Below, piece by piece: positions 8,776-17,900 of a stretch of 64,000 bases of DNA. Origin of the DNA: Xanthocytophaga flava (GTDB lineage: Bacteria; Bacteroidota; Bacteroidia; Cytophagales; 172606-1); contig NZ_JASJOR010000036.1 of NCBI RefSeq assembly GCF_030068545.1, forward strand, positions 24,009 through 88,008, in the 5' to 3' direction. A program made the position numbers and the translations under genes. A model generated the notes under the pieces. That model had not been told where the DNA came from and ran no database searches. It saw only the letters and a program-made list of their open reading frames with translations. Within the stretch, counting starts at the first letter, position 1, and every line of letters begins with the position of its first letter.

Positions 8776-10230
8776 TTATTTTACTAAAGATGCCATTTCT
8801 GTTTTGATCCGATCCTGAATATTGGAAAGCGTTTTTTCCAGTGATTCAATTTCGTTCATTAACTCTTTTAAGTTGACATCAGGTATTCTTTCATGTGCCT
8901 GGACATAGCGTTTGGCTGTCAGGTTATAATTATTTCTCTCATTTTCTATTTCAGACTGAGATGCCCGATAAGACAAGCCTTCCTGAGTTGCAAACTTGCG
9001 GAATGCATCCATTACCTGTTTACTATGTGATGTCCGTATTTTATTTCTTCTCCGGTCAGAATCATATAAGGAAGACGCATCAATAAATAATATGTTATCA
9101 TGCGTTTTATTCTTATTCAGAACAAGAATGGCTGCATTGATTTTACTGCTGTAGAATACATGTGGAGGTAAATCCACTATTGCCTCAACCAGATTATTGT
9201 TAACCATTTTGCGACGAATCTGATATGCTACACCTGTTTTAAACAACAGCCCATGAGGCACAATCAGTATAGCCTTTCCTGTTTCGTTCAGAGAATCCAT
9301 TGCCTGAGTCAGGAAGTCTAAGTGTTCTGACTGCCTGCGCATACGTACAGGACCAGAGACATTATTGTCTGCTGCAAAGCTAAGATTGCGTTTTCTGCGT
9401 TTTAATGGTTGCAGGAAATCACGTGGATTTGCTGGTAATAATAGTTTTTCGCGGAATGGTGGTTGTGTAAGTACACAATCATAAGTGCGTTTGGTAGAAC
9501 GTGTTTTTGATAAGCTGTCTCCAACTTCCAGAGAGGCATTAAATATGCCATTGAAGAAAAGGTGGAAACGGGCTAATTCTATATATGGACTCTGTATATC
9601 CTGTCCGAACAGATTATTTTCAGATAATTTACCTACTTTGGCTGCTTGTACCAGTAATGTTCCAATACCTGCTGCCGGATCATATACAGAATGATTTGAC
9701 TCCAGATTTGCCATTTGTGCCATCATATTGGCAATACTACGTGGAGTGTACAGGAATCCTTCTTTGTGAAAACTTTCTTCTGTAAATTTCTCGATCAGAT
9801 AACCTATCGAAGAGCCGTTTTCTTCCACAGCTTTTAATGTGTTTCCAAAGCTGATTCCTTCCAAATCTTCCAATAATTGAACCAGTTTGGTATCGCGATC
9901 AACGTCTGATTCGCTAAATGAAAGTTTTCTGAAGAAGACAGATTGAAAAAGTTTATTGAATATCTCGCTGTTTTCTTCCTGTAATATCTCTATAATATTA
10001 TCCAAACGACTGGCAGTACCTGTTTGAGACAGGTTGTTCCAGATAGAAAAAATAGATTTGATTGTGGAGGCCTTTAAATCTGTGAAATAAGGTTTTTCGT
10101 GTGTCTCCTGAATAAACTTTAATGCCAATACCGCCAGGAAGTGTACAAACACTTCGGGACTTTTATCCTTGTCTCTGAATTTGCGGTAGTATTTCGTGAG
10201 AGAAACAATGAAATCTTTGTTCATAGCCAT
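8776..10230 (-). CDS. HsdM-like N6-adenine DNA methylase with altered catalytic motif
   Basis: The 484-residue protein has the HsdM plan: a helical N-domain (1-140), the FLYTPRSIANMM region (159-170), SAM-binding motif I DPAAGIG (184-190) and a VPHGLLFKTG strand near 324. Motif IV, normally (N/D/S)PP(F/Y), reads TQPPF (255-259): the residue that contacts the target adenine is Gln256. This may reduce or abolish methyl transfer. The gene lies 47 bases downstream of an HsdS-like half-protein on the same strand. No hsdR is present. The start may also be two codons later (10224). It is a divergent HsdM by family; modification activity is uncertain. Confidence 0.8.
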   Translation of the reverse strand: MAMNKDFIVSLTKYYRKFRDKDKSPEVFVHFLAVLALKFIQETHEKPYFTDLKASTIKSIFSIWNNLSQTGTASRLDNIIEILQEENSEIFNKLFQSVFFRKLSFSESDVDRDTKLVQLLEDLEGISFGNTLKAVEENGSSIGYLIEKFTEESFHKEGFLYTPRSIANMMAQMANLESNHSVYDPAAGIGTLLVQAAKVGKLSENNLFGQDIQSPYIELARFHLFFNGIFNASLEVGDSLSKTRSTKRTYDCVLTQPPFREKLLLPANPRDFLQPLKRRKRNLSFAADNNVSGPVRMRRQSEHLDFLTQAMDSLNETGKAILIVPHGLLFKTGVAYQIRRKMVNNNLVEAIVDLPPHVFYSSKINAAILVLNKNKTHDNILFIDASSLYDSDRRRNKIRTSHSKQVMDAFRKFATQEGLSYRASQSEIENERNNYNLTAKRYVQAHERIPDVNLKELMNEIESLEKTLSNIQDRIKTEMASLVK

Positions 10231-10277
10231 GAGAGTTGAAAGGTTACTGATTTAAGGAGTTAGAATTTATTACCAAT

Positions 10278-10847
10278 TTAATCTTTATACACCTCGTGTA
10301 ACATAATCTGTTGCAGGTATGAATCTTTTTTCTCTTCAAGTTCCATTAAAGTTGCTTTCTCTTTCTCCCGATCTGTGACAAGATGAACTATTTTTTCCTG
10401 TACCTCAATTGGAGGAACTGCTACATCCAGATTCTTCAAAACACTCATTGGAAGTGAAAACATACTGGTACCAGAGGCATTGGAACGGAAATAGGTTTCA
10501 CTTTGTGGCAAATTCAGAAACCATCGTAAATATTCCGGAAGGACTTTTTGAGTAGGCTTTATGCGAATGGAAAAAAATGCGGAAGAAATAACTCTCTTTT
10601 TCTCTGATGATTCAATCATACAGGCTTTAGTGTACTTCCCTTTTGCCAGTAGAATCAGTTGACCGGGTTGCAGAAAATGTTTTGCTTTAATCTGTTCATT
10701 GCTGATGCGAACAAGTCGATCTGATATTGAGAGGTCAGTATTGATGTCGCGCATTTGTATAACTTCTATTTCCCCATCCAGATTGTCTAACAAGCGATTT
10801 CGAAAAGTTATACCAGTTTTGATGTCAGCTATGTCATGTAATTTCAT
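10278..10847 (-). CDS. Half-size HsdS-like DNA specificity protein (single TRD)
   Basis: This protein of about 190 residues has one target-recognition domain (about 1-145, starting KLHDIADIKTG and containing PEYLRWFLN) and one conserved helix (VPPIEVQEKIVHLV onward, about 150-190). Standard HsdS proteins have two such units and about 400-450 residues. A single unit could dimerise through its helix, as truncated HsdS proteins are known to do, and would then read a symmetric site. It is the first gene of a two-gene unit with the HsdM-like gene; the order S then M is unusual. An ATG two codons upstream (10853) is also possible. Confidence 0.8.
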   Translation of the reverse strand: MKLHDIADIKTGITFRNRLLDNLDGEIEVIQMRDINTDLSISDRLVRISNEQIKAKHFLQPGQLILLAKGKYTKACMIESSEKKRVISSAFFSIRIKPTQKVLPEYLRWFLNLPQSETYFRSNASGTSMFSLPMSVLKNLDVAVPPIEVQEKIVHLVTDREKEKATLMELEEKKDSYLQQIMLHEVYKD

Positions 10848-10853
10848 AATCAT

Positions 10854-11330
10854 AAAGAGTAATGCAATAAAAAATGTGACAACGGTTGATATACAAGGTT
10901 ATGTGAAAAACAGTAGAAAATCTTATTAAAATTGACCCCTTAATAAAAAAAAGTAACATATTAAACAGATTTCTCCTATGCTACTTTCAGTAAAAAATCA
11001 TACCATATCCTTTATACGGAATAATGGTAAAAAAGTTGTACAGAAAAGTCCTAAATTTTATAACTATTTTTATTTTGGCTACTGCACAAATAAGCAGTTA
11101 ATTTTGAACTATTTAACTATTAAATTACGATGGTTTGGAGTGGTCACTTCAAACAGTGGGCCTTACACAAATACTAAATTTACTAAAGAATAGAATAGTA
11201 TAACAAATCTTTGAGTTTCCAGGATTAAAAAATTACACTATTTTTCGGTGATTTATCTGCAAATTATATTTTTATACAGTAGAGTACAAGGTGTCATGTC
11301 TTTTTTTTCAGAATAACCAACTATTTGTCT
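10854..11330. other. Intergenic region between divergent hsdS-like and nagB genes
   Basis: Very AT-rich, 477 bases. It must carry both divergent promoters, but no clear TTG/TAnnTTTG pair was found. A 71-codon frame at 10978-11193 has low-complexity composition and no recognisable features, so it was not called. Confidence 0.5.
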
Positions 11331-13229
11331 ATGCAGCAATTGAGTTATGAGCGAATTCCTACCAGTGTTTATGGAACGGCAGATGAAGCTTCTGCTGCTG
11401 TTGCTAGTGAAATTGCGGCTTTAATCCGCCAAAAGCAACAGGACGGTAAGCCAGCTGTACTGGGATTGGCTACGGGATCATCTCCCAAAAAAGTCTATGC
11501 CGAGCTAATTCGGTTACACAGAAAAGAAGGATTAAGCTTCCAGAATGTAATTACTTTTAATCTGGACGAATATTATCCCATGCAACCGGATGCTTTGCAA
11601 AGTTATGTTCGGTTTATGAAAGAGTTTTTGTTTGATCATGTGGATATTCCTGTACAAAATTACCACATTCCGGATGGAACTCTATCAATGGAGAAAATAC
11701 GGGAATACTGTCTGGATTATGAAAAGCAAATGGAGTTGCATGGCGGGCTGGATTTTCAGTTATTGGGTATAGGACGAAATGGCCATATTGGGTTTAATGA
11801 ACCAGGCTCTCATGAAAACTCACGTACCCGTTTAATGACACTGGATCAGACAACACGGGTTGATGCCGCAATGGACTTTGGTGGGTTGTCAAAAGTACCA
11901 CGAAGAGCCATCACTATGGGGGTATTACCTATATTACAGGCTAAACGAGTGGTATTGATTGCCTGGGGAGAGCATAAGGCTGGAATTATCAAACAGGCAG
12001 TAGAGGGCCCTGTTGTAGAATCAGTTCCTGCTTCTTATCTGCAAGGGCATCACAACGTGTCTGTAGTACTGGATGAGTCTGCTGCATCTGAACTAACCAG
12101 TCGTAAAGCACCTTGGCTGATTGATGATGTAGTATGGGATCGTGCGATGATTAAGAAGGCAGTGGCAAATCTGGCACTGATTTTGGGAAAACCTGTTCTG
12201 AAGCTGACCAATAAAGATTATAATGATTATGGACTCAGTGATCTGCTGGCACAACACGGACAGGCATATGACTTGAATATTGATGTGTTTAACTGGCTTC
12301 AACATACCATTACCGGATGGCCAGGTGGAAAACCAAATGCTGATGATACTAATCGTCCGGAAAGGGCTGATCCTGTAAAGAAACGATGTCTGATATTTAG
12401 TCCTCATCCGGATGATGATATTATTTCTATGGGAGGGACTTTTCAGCGTTTGGTAGATCAGGGGCATGAAGTTCATGTTGCCTATCAGACTTCCGGAAAT
12501 ATTGCTGTGGCAGATGATGAGGCTTTACGGTTTGCAGACTTTGTGGTAGATTTTAACGATCGTTTTAACATTACCAGTCCTCAGGCTGATAAAATCTTCA
12601 GAGATGCTGCTCGTTTCCTAAGAACCAAAAAAGATAGCGAAAAGGATACAGATGCTGTTCGTTATATTAAGGGATTGATTCGTAAGGGTGAAGCTAAAAA
12701 TACATGTCGCTTTGTGGGCATCCCTATGGAAAATGTACATTTTCTGACTATGCCTTTTTACGAAACAGGACTTGTCCAGAAAAAGCCTTTGGGTGAAGAA
12801 GATTATCAGCTTGTGACAGACCTTATTGACAAGATAAAACCCCATCAGGTATATGCAGCAGGAGACTTAGCCGATCCACATGGTACACATAAAGTTTGTC
12901 TGGATGCCGTAATGGAAGCATTACGTCGTTTGAAAGCCAAAGATTTTATGAAAGATTGTTGGGTGTGGTTATACAAAGGTGCGTGGGCTGAGTGGGATAT
13001 TGATCAGATTGAAATGGCAGTACCGATGAGCCCGGATCAGGTAATGAAGAAGCGCCTGGGTATATTTAAGCACCAGTCTCAAAAGGACGGAGTTGTATTT
13101 CAGGGAACAGATGAACGCGAATTCTGGCAACGGGCTGAAGACCGTAATCGCAAAACCGCAGAGTTGTATAACAAACTGGGTCTGGCCGAATACGCAGCCA
13201 TGGAAGCATTTGTCAGATGGAAGTTTTAA
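11331..13229 (+). CDS. nagB: Glucosamine-6-phosphate deaminase fused to PIG-L/LmbE domain
   Basis: The 632-residue fusion has an N-terminal NagB domain (about 1-270), which converts glucosamine-6-phosphate to fructose-6-phosphate and ammonia, and a C-terminal PIG-L deacetylase-like domain (about 350-632). NagB motifs: LATGSSP (46-52), NLDEYY with D79, GIGRNGHIGFNEP (147-159) with H152 and E158. The residue matching E. coli Asp141 is Asn150, as in Bacillus-type NagB. PIG-L zinc motif HPDDD is at 359-363 and DPHGTH at 515-520. Such fusions are known in Bacteroidota and suggest deacetylation and deamination of amino sugars in one polypeptide. The ATG was taken over a TTG two codons upstream. Confidence 0.9.
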   Translation: MQQLSYERIPTSVYGTADEASAAVASEIAALIRQKQQDGKPAVLGLATGSSPKKVYAELIRLHRKEGLSFQNVITFNLDEYYPMQPDALQSYVRFMKEFLFDHVDIPVQNYHIPDGTLSMEKIREYCLDYEKQMELHGGLDFQLLGIGRNGHIGFNEPGSHENSRTRLMTLDQTTRVDAAMDFGGLSKVPRRAITMGVLPILQAKRVVLIAWGEHKAGIIKQAVEGPVVESVPASYLQGHHNVSVVLDESAASELTSRKAPWLIDDVVWDRAMIKKAVANLALILGKPVLKLTNKDYNDYGLSDLLAQHGQAYDLNIDVFNWLQHTITGWPGGKPNADDTNRPERADPVKKRCLIFSPHPDDDIISMGGTFQRLVDQGHEVHVAYQTSGNIAVADDEALRFADFVVDFNDRFNITSPQADKIFRDAARFLRTKKDSEKDTDAVRYIKGLIRKGEAKNTCRFVGIPMENVHFLTMPFYETGLVQKKPLGEEDYQLVTDLIDKIKPHQVYAAGDLADPHGTHKVCLDAVMEALRRLKAKDFMKDCWVWLYKGAWAEWDIDQIEMAVPMSPDQVMKKRLGIFKHQSQKDGVVFQGTDEREFWQRAEDRNRKTAELYNKLGLAEYAAMEAFVRWKF

Positions 13230-13240
13230 ATAGTAACAGC

Positions 13241-13280
13241 GAAACAGAAATACCTGTCAGATGACAGGTATTTCTGTTTC
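13241..13280. terminator. Bidirectional terminator
   Basis: A perfect inverted repeat of 19-bp arms (13241-13259 and 13262-13280) lies between convergent genes and includes the last two bases of the minus-strand stop codon. Confidence 0.75.
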
Positions 13281-14865
13281 ATATAGAAGGGACTTTATAT
13301 AATCGGAGGCCTCCTACATTTGCAATAAGTTGCCAGGATACAGGTGGTGAATCTATATATATAGGAGGAGGGGTGCCTATCAGACGGAAATATTCCACAG
13401 AATAAGAGTTGATCAACACAAACACCTCTGTAGACGAAGTAAGTTGCTTTGGTTGTTCTAAGAGTTGTTCATAAGGTAAGAACTGAATAGATGTCGGTTT
13501 GTTGAACTGATAATAAAAGTCAACTCCATTCATGAGCTTATTATCTGTAAAAACCAGTGTTGCAGTTATAGGGTGGGACAGGTATTTTTGGATAAGATGT
13601 TTTTCTGCTGTGTATCCGGATTCAGAAGGTTTTAGCATAGAATAAACAGGGTGTACTAACAACAAACCTGCTATCAGAGGTAGATACAGTTGTTTGTTCA
13701 GGACAAAAGAAGACGGTGTAAACTGATAAAGGCCTCCAACGAAACCCCATCCAATAGCTAGTAGACCATATTGGAATGCTTGATTGGGTACACCTGTATA
13801 CCAAGATATAGCTGCTACAATGAGAAAGATCATTGCCAGTGCAAAGGATTTTTTTGCTGAAAGACGACTTAACTCAAATGCAGAGGCAATGGCAAAAAAG
13901 GGAATAAGAAAGAGAATCATTCGTGGAAACAGTGCATTGGGATTGTAATATTTAAAGCTAGTTGTAAATCCCCAGAACATACATAATCCACAAAATGCCA
14001 ATCGGCTCCAAAATAGTTCATCCGTCCAGATGCTCCAATTCCAGAAATTCATGCGAAACAAAAAAGGTAATGCTGCCACAATACAGATGATCATACCCGA
14101 ATGAATCAGCATAATAACAGGTTCGTAGGTGAGGCGTGGTATAAGTGCTGAAGCAGGTTTGTGGAAGTAATTATAGGTAGCCACATAATGACCATCCTGA
14201 ATGATCTGAAAACGATACAATGGGTTACCCGTATAGAGATAATAAAAACCGAAATATCCTGCCAGCAGAATGAAGCCAATTATAAAAGCTCTTTTCCAGA
14301 ACAAGAGATGTTGCTTTTGCCGCCAATCATATATACAGATAAGCAAATAGAAAGGAAGCAGATATACAATAGTTTCTTTACATAGAAAGCCCCAAAAATT
14401 AGCTACACAGAATAGGAGAGGTTTGCCCCATTGATTATTTCGCTGGTGTAAACTAATTGCACTCAGAAGCGCCATACAAGTAAGCGAGACATCCGGATAC
14501 AGCTTATTAGAGAAGAATAAGGTATAGAAGTCTAATCCAGATAAAATCATCGCCCAGATTGCAACCTTCGGATCGTATTTTTTAAGGAAAAAATAAATAA
14601 GATATAGACAGATAAGAGTACAGACCACTGAGATCCAGATTGTGGATATGTCATTTACACCAGAAAGCTTATAAGCAAGTGCTGTTGGAATAATAATGCC
14701 CAGTCTGTGACTGAATATTTCTTCATTTAATACAAGTTTACCCTGAGACAGATAGAAAGCATAGTGGGCATATGTTGTATCGTCATAGAAATAGTATCCG
14801 TCAAACGACAAAAAAATGAACAGGATGGCAAATAGAAAAAGAAACAGTAAACAAAAACGCATCAT
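13279..14865 (-). CDS. GT-C type glycosyltransferase-like membrane protein (PMT/ArnT-like)
   Basis: The 528-residue protein has about 11-12 hydrophobic helices. The first is followed by YYFYDDTTYAHYA with D28-D29, the acidic pair in the first extracytoplasmic loop typical of GT-C (GT39/GT83) enzymes, which move sugars from polyprenyl-phosphate donors to lipid or protein. Motifs such as WGFLCKETIVYLLPFYLL agree. No glycan-synthesis neighbours are present, so the acceptor cannot be guessed. An ATG one codon later is equally possible as the start. Confidence 0.75.
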   Translation of the reverse strand: MMRFCLLFLFLFAILFIFLSFDGYYFYDDTTYAHYAFYLSQGKLVLNEEIFSHRLGIIIPTALAYKLSGVNDISTIWISVVCTLICLYLIYFFLKKYDPKVAIWAMILSGLDFYTLFFSNKLYPDVSLTCMALLSAISLHQRNNQWGKPLLFCVANFWGFLCKETIVYLLPFYLLICIYDWRQKQHLLFWKRAFIIGFILLAGYFGFYYLYTGNPLYRFQIIQDGHYVATYNYFHKPASALIPRLTYEPVIMLIHSGMIICIVAALPFLFRMNFWNWSIWTDELFWSRLAFCGLCMFWGFTTSFKYYNPNALFPRMILFLIPFFAIASAFELSRLSAKKSFALAMIFLIVAAISWYTGVPNQAFQYGLLAIGWGFVGGLYQFTPSSFVLNKQLYLPLIAGLLLVHPVYSMLKPSESGYTAEKHLIQKYLSHPITATLVFTDNKLMNGVDFYYQFNKPTSIQFLPYEQLLEQPKQLTSSTEVFVLINSYSVEYFRLIGTPPPIYIDSPPVSWQLIANVGGLRLYKVPSI

Positions 14866-15356
14866 GGAATGACATATCTATAGTAAGGCGCAGAAAGATA
14901 CATCTTCTCCATAATAATGACAGAAGCAAATGTTCACATTTGTATTTTTTTCTTATAAAATAGTATCTGCAAAGAACAGAAAAATGGCATGAAAATTGAC
15001 TCAATGGTTCTCTAATCTCTTTCAAAATGACCAGGTTATGGTTGCAGAAGTAAAGGATTTTGTATGAGAGCGAGTTGAGATGGAATGGATGAGCAGATTT
15101 TTATCAAAAAAATGCTTTTTATGACATCGTCTGTTGGCAATTTGAAAAACGTAAAAATGGGTAAGTGGTTGATAGGTAGATATTTGGTTAATATTGTATG
15201 AGTGATTTCGTTGAAATCTGAATAAAAACTTTCGTACGTACGCTTCCCTATCTTTTGGTTAGATAAAGAATCAGAGAAATTGCGACCTTTCGAAAAGTAA
15301 ATCAAAGACAAAATTTGAATTAACTAACATCCAGTCACTTATAAAACAATATTACG
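14866..15356. other. 490-bp divergent intergenic region
   Basis: It separates the minus-strand GT-C gene from the plus-strand coiled-coil gene. A 91-codon minus frame at 15036-15311 lacks domain features and is not called. No clear promoter pair was identified. Confidence 0.5.
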
Positions 15357-15644
15357 ATGGAAGCTCAACGCAAATCTTTGGAAGATCAATTAGCCTCTCT
15401 GGAAGCTCGCCTGGCACAATTAGAACGTGAAAGAAAAGAGTTAATGGATCGTAACAGTGAATTATTTGAATATTGCCGTTTAATGGATCGCAAATATACA
15501 GCTTCCGTTCGTCGTGAGTTAGGTTATCAGGAAATGTTGTATATGTTCAACAATCGTCATGCTTCTGAACTGTTGCAGGATTATATTGCAAAAGATGCAC
15601 TAAAAGTTCAATATTCCAGTCATTATAACTATCGTAGTAACTAA
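15357..15644 (+). CDS. Small coiled-coil protein of unknown function
   Basis: The 95-residue product has a strong N-terminal heptad pattern (about residues 2-45: repeated LEDQLASLEARLAQLE-type spacing) and a short C-terminal region with many Tyr residues. There is no signal peptide or membrane segment, so it is probably cytosolic and oligomeric. I do not recognise the family. It is flanked by a long upstream gap and a convergent MerR gene. Confidence 0.65.
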   Translation: MEAQRKSLEDQLASLEARLAQLERERKELMDRNSELFEYCRLMDRKYTASVRRELGYQEMLYMFNNRHASELLQDYIAKDALKVQYSSHYNYRSN

Positions 15645-15701
15645 TACACTCCTGTACAGGATTTAGTATTACCTACTATATATCTGCTGCCTGTTGATGC
15701 C

Positions 15702-16040
15702 TTAGGAGCTTTGCTCCAGTCTTTCTTTCAGTTGAGAAAGAAAAGTCTTGAGATTTTCTAAAGATTCAATAATAGCTGCTTTGTCAGGGGGCTGATTGGC
15801 TTTACTTCTTATCATCTCTTTCGCTCCCTGTAGTGTATACCCCTTTTCTTTGACAAGGTGATATATCTTTTGCACAACTTCTATATCTTTCTCGGTATAG
15901 CGGCGATCCCCTTTTTTATTCTTTCTGGGTTTTAACATTGGGAACTCACTTTCCCAAAAGCGTAACAGCGATGCCGTTACATTGAATTTATCTGCAACTT
16001 CACTAATGGTGTAGTATATCTTCTTTATTTCTTCAGACAT
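15702..16040 (-). CDS. MerR-family transcriptional regulator
   Basis: This 112-residue DNA-binding protein starts with a MerR winged helix: YYTISEVADKFNVTASLLRFWE (in part, residues 9-30), then the arginine-tyrosine wing GDRRYTEKDIEVVQKIYHLV. The C-terminal part is a short coiled coil (about 90-112) without Cys or His ligands, so it is not an obvious metal or oxidative-stress sensor. This short form is common and conserved in Bacteroidota. Its target is unknown; no divergent operon with an elongated MerR promoter was seen beside it. Confidence 0.85.
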   Translation of the reverse strand: MSEEIKKIYYTISEVADKFNVTASLLRFWESEFPMLKPRKNKKGDRRYTEKDIEVVQKIYHLVKEKGYTLQGAKEMIRSKANQPPDKAAIIESLENLKTFLSQLKERLEQSS

Positions 16041-16412
16041 AGAAAATTATATTGTTAATAGCCTGGGTTATATAATCAACTATGGAAGTTGTTTTGAACC
16101 AGCTGTAAAGATAGCGTTTTATTAACGTTCTTAAGGAACTACAAATCTGGGCTCATTCATAGATCCGTAGTAATGTTTACATGCCTCTACTAGTTTTATC
16201 TTATTCCAAAATCTAATTTTTGCTTTCTTACTACTTAATGCAAACTGCTTTGCAGGTCTTAATACCTTGTGCACATACCACAACTGATTTGTTACCCAGG
16301 TAGATTAAATCGCAATTTGTGTTTGGGAAGTATGGCTGCTTAGGCATAAAAAAAGCGGAACCTAAGTTCCGCTTGCAAAATACTATCTTTTCAGGAGATT
16401 AAACCTGACAAT
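16041..16412. other. 370-bp intergenic region
   Basis: It lies between the MerR gene and the M23 peptidase gene, both on the minus strand. It contains the terminator of the peptidase gene at 16348-16374; nothing else was recognised. Confidence 0.5.
16348..16374 (-). terminator. Terminator of the M23 peptidase gene
   Basis: On the minus strand a perfect hairpin AAGCGGAAC/GTTCCGCTT (arms 16366-16374 and 16353-16361) with a 4-base loop is followed by a run of T. Confidence 0.85.
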
Positions 16413-17390
16413 TTACGAGAGTGATTGATTTTCTACAGACGCCAGTTCCAGCAATTTCTGGTACTCCATAGGAGTGAGGTCATTATAGAAGAAATGGATT
16501 GGATTTACTTTCTGTCCATTGTGTAATACTTCATAGTGAAGGTGAGGCGATACAGATGTTCCTGTACTACCCACATATCCAATCAACTGTCCACGTTTTA
16601 CACGTTGGCCATTATGTACAATAAAACGTTCCATGTGAGCATACAATGTAGTGTATCCATATCCATGGCTGACCTGTACTTCATTACCATATCCACCACT
16701 GTTATGTACTGCCACACTGATTACGCCATCACCGGTAGCATAGATAGGAGTGCCCCGCTGACAGGCAAAATCAACACCTGTGTGCATTTTCATTACTTTG
16801 TAGATAGGGTGCATACGCATTCCAAAACCCGAGGCTAAGCGCTTAAGCTCTTTATTGGATACTGGCTGAATAGCAGGTAAAGAGGCAAGCATTTTGGTTT
16901 TGTTGTTTACCAGAGTAACAATTTCGTCATAAGACTTGGTCTGGATATACATTTTCTTCTTTAACTTATCAATTTTCTGACGGGTTGAAAGAATCAACTC
17001 TTCATTTTTTAATCCTTTCTCAAGGATTTCCTTGTAACGATCTACACCTCCAACACCTGCTTCACGAACAGATTCTGGAATAGGAGAGGCTTCGAAAATG
17101 ACCCGGTAAATGTTGTCGTCGCGTTCCCGCAAAGCACTCAGCATCTGGGTAGTTTTTTGTAATTCTTTATTCATCACTTCATAATACAACTTCAATTCCT
17201 GATTCTCACGTTGAAGAGCTTCTTCACGGTCTGAACGAAAATATGAGTTATATAATGGCATAAGTGCCAGCGAACAAAGGAAAGCCACAGAAACGAATCC
17301 TAAAATATTAATGGCTACATCAGAAGGTTTAACTTTAACTCGTTCATATTTACACGTTTCCGTGTCATAGTAGTACTTTATTCTGGCCAT
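16413..17390 (-). CDS. M23 family metallopeptidase, membrane-anchored
   Basis: The 325-residue protein has a cytosolic N-terminus, one membrane helix (about 27-47), a coiled coil (about 55-170) and a C-terminal LytM/peptidase M23 domain. The zinc ligands are all present: H203 and D207 in HTGVDFA, and H283/H285 in SPHLHYEV. It probably cuts peptidoglycan cross-links in the periplasm. The layout with a divergent alaS gene on the other side is frequent in Bacteroidota. It could act as a direct hydrolase because the catalytic residues are intact. Confidence 0.9.
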   Translation of the reverse strand: MARIKYYYDTETCKYERVKVKPSDVAINILGFVSVAFLCSLALMPLYNSYFRSDREEALQRENQELKLYYEVMNKELQKTTQMLSALRERDDNIYRVIFEASPIPESVREAGVGGVDRYKEILEKGLKNEELILSTRQKIDKLKKKMYIQTKSYDEIVTLVNNKTKMLASLPAIQPVSNKELKRLASGFGMRMHPIYKVMKMHTGVDFACQRGTPIYATGDGVISVAVHNSGGYGNEVQVSHGYGYTTLYAHMERFIVHNGQRVKRGQLIGYVGSTGTSVSPHLHYEVLHNGQKVNPIHFFYNDLTPMEYQKLLELASVENQSLS

Positions 17391-17900
17391 TCGTTCAAAA
17401 ATTGGGTTTAACTACTAATTTTGTGCAGTCATGCATTAAAATAAGCTGGGTGAAACATTTTGAATAAAAAATACAGCAGCGTTAAACTGGAATTTTTTTT
17501 ATGGTAGGCTGTGCAATTTAATAAGTTTCTATAAAATGCAAAGTGTTGATTTTTTTTTCAAACTTACATGTGTGAAAGGAATATAGCGTTCTGTAATTTT
17601 TTATGTAAGTGTAATTTGTTGATATACAGAGGATTGCTATTATATGCTGTTTGTTGACTACTGTAAGAAAAAAGAAGAAGTTAGCATACTAGGTAGAAAT
17701 ACGCTAAATATATTTTAGTGTGAGCCTGAGTATCAGGTAAGTTTTATTTTAAGAATTTGGCATTTTTGCAAAAGAATTGCGTTGCAGATAATATAAGGTG
17801 TTGATCTATACATAGATACCAATCAATAGAGCAAATCAGTATCTGCAAAAGAGTAGAGTTGTATTATTATATAGTATATAGTTTAATAAAATTTCATAAC
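17391..17900. other. 510-bp divergent intergenic region (M23 peptidase / alaS)
   Basis: A CAAACTTA at 17559-17566, read on the minus strand, matches TAnnTTTG exactly and may be the -7 element of the M23 gene, but no TTG partner was seen. No clear alaS promoter was found. Confidence 0.35.

Noticed and set aside
10978..11193. 71-codon plus-strand frame
   Set aside because: AT-driven composition, no domain, no clear promoter or partner; probably non-coding.
11331..13229. Asn in place of the E. coli NagB Asp141
   Set aside because: The same residue is found in Bacillus-type NagB, so it is normal variation and not loss of function.
15036..15311. 91-codon minus-strand frame
   Set aside because: Low-complexity, no recognisable motif; lies in the regulatory space between divergent genes.
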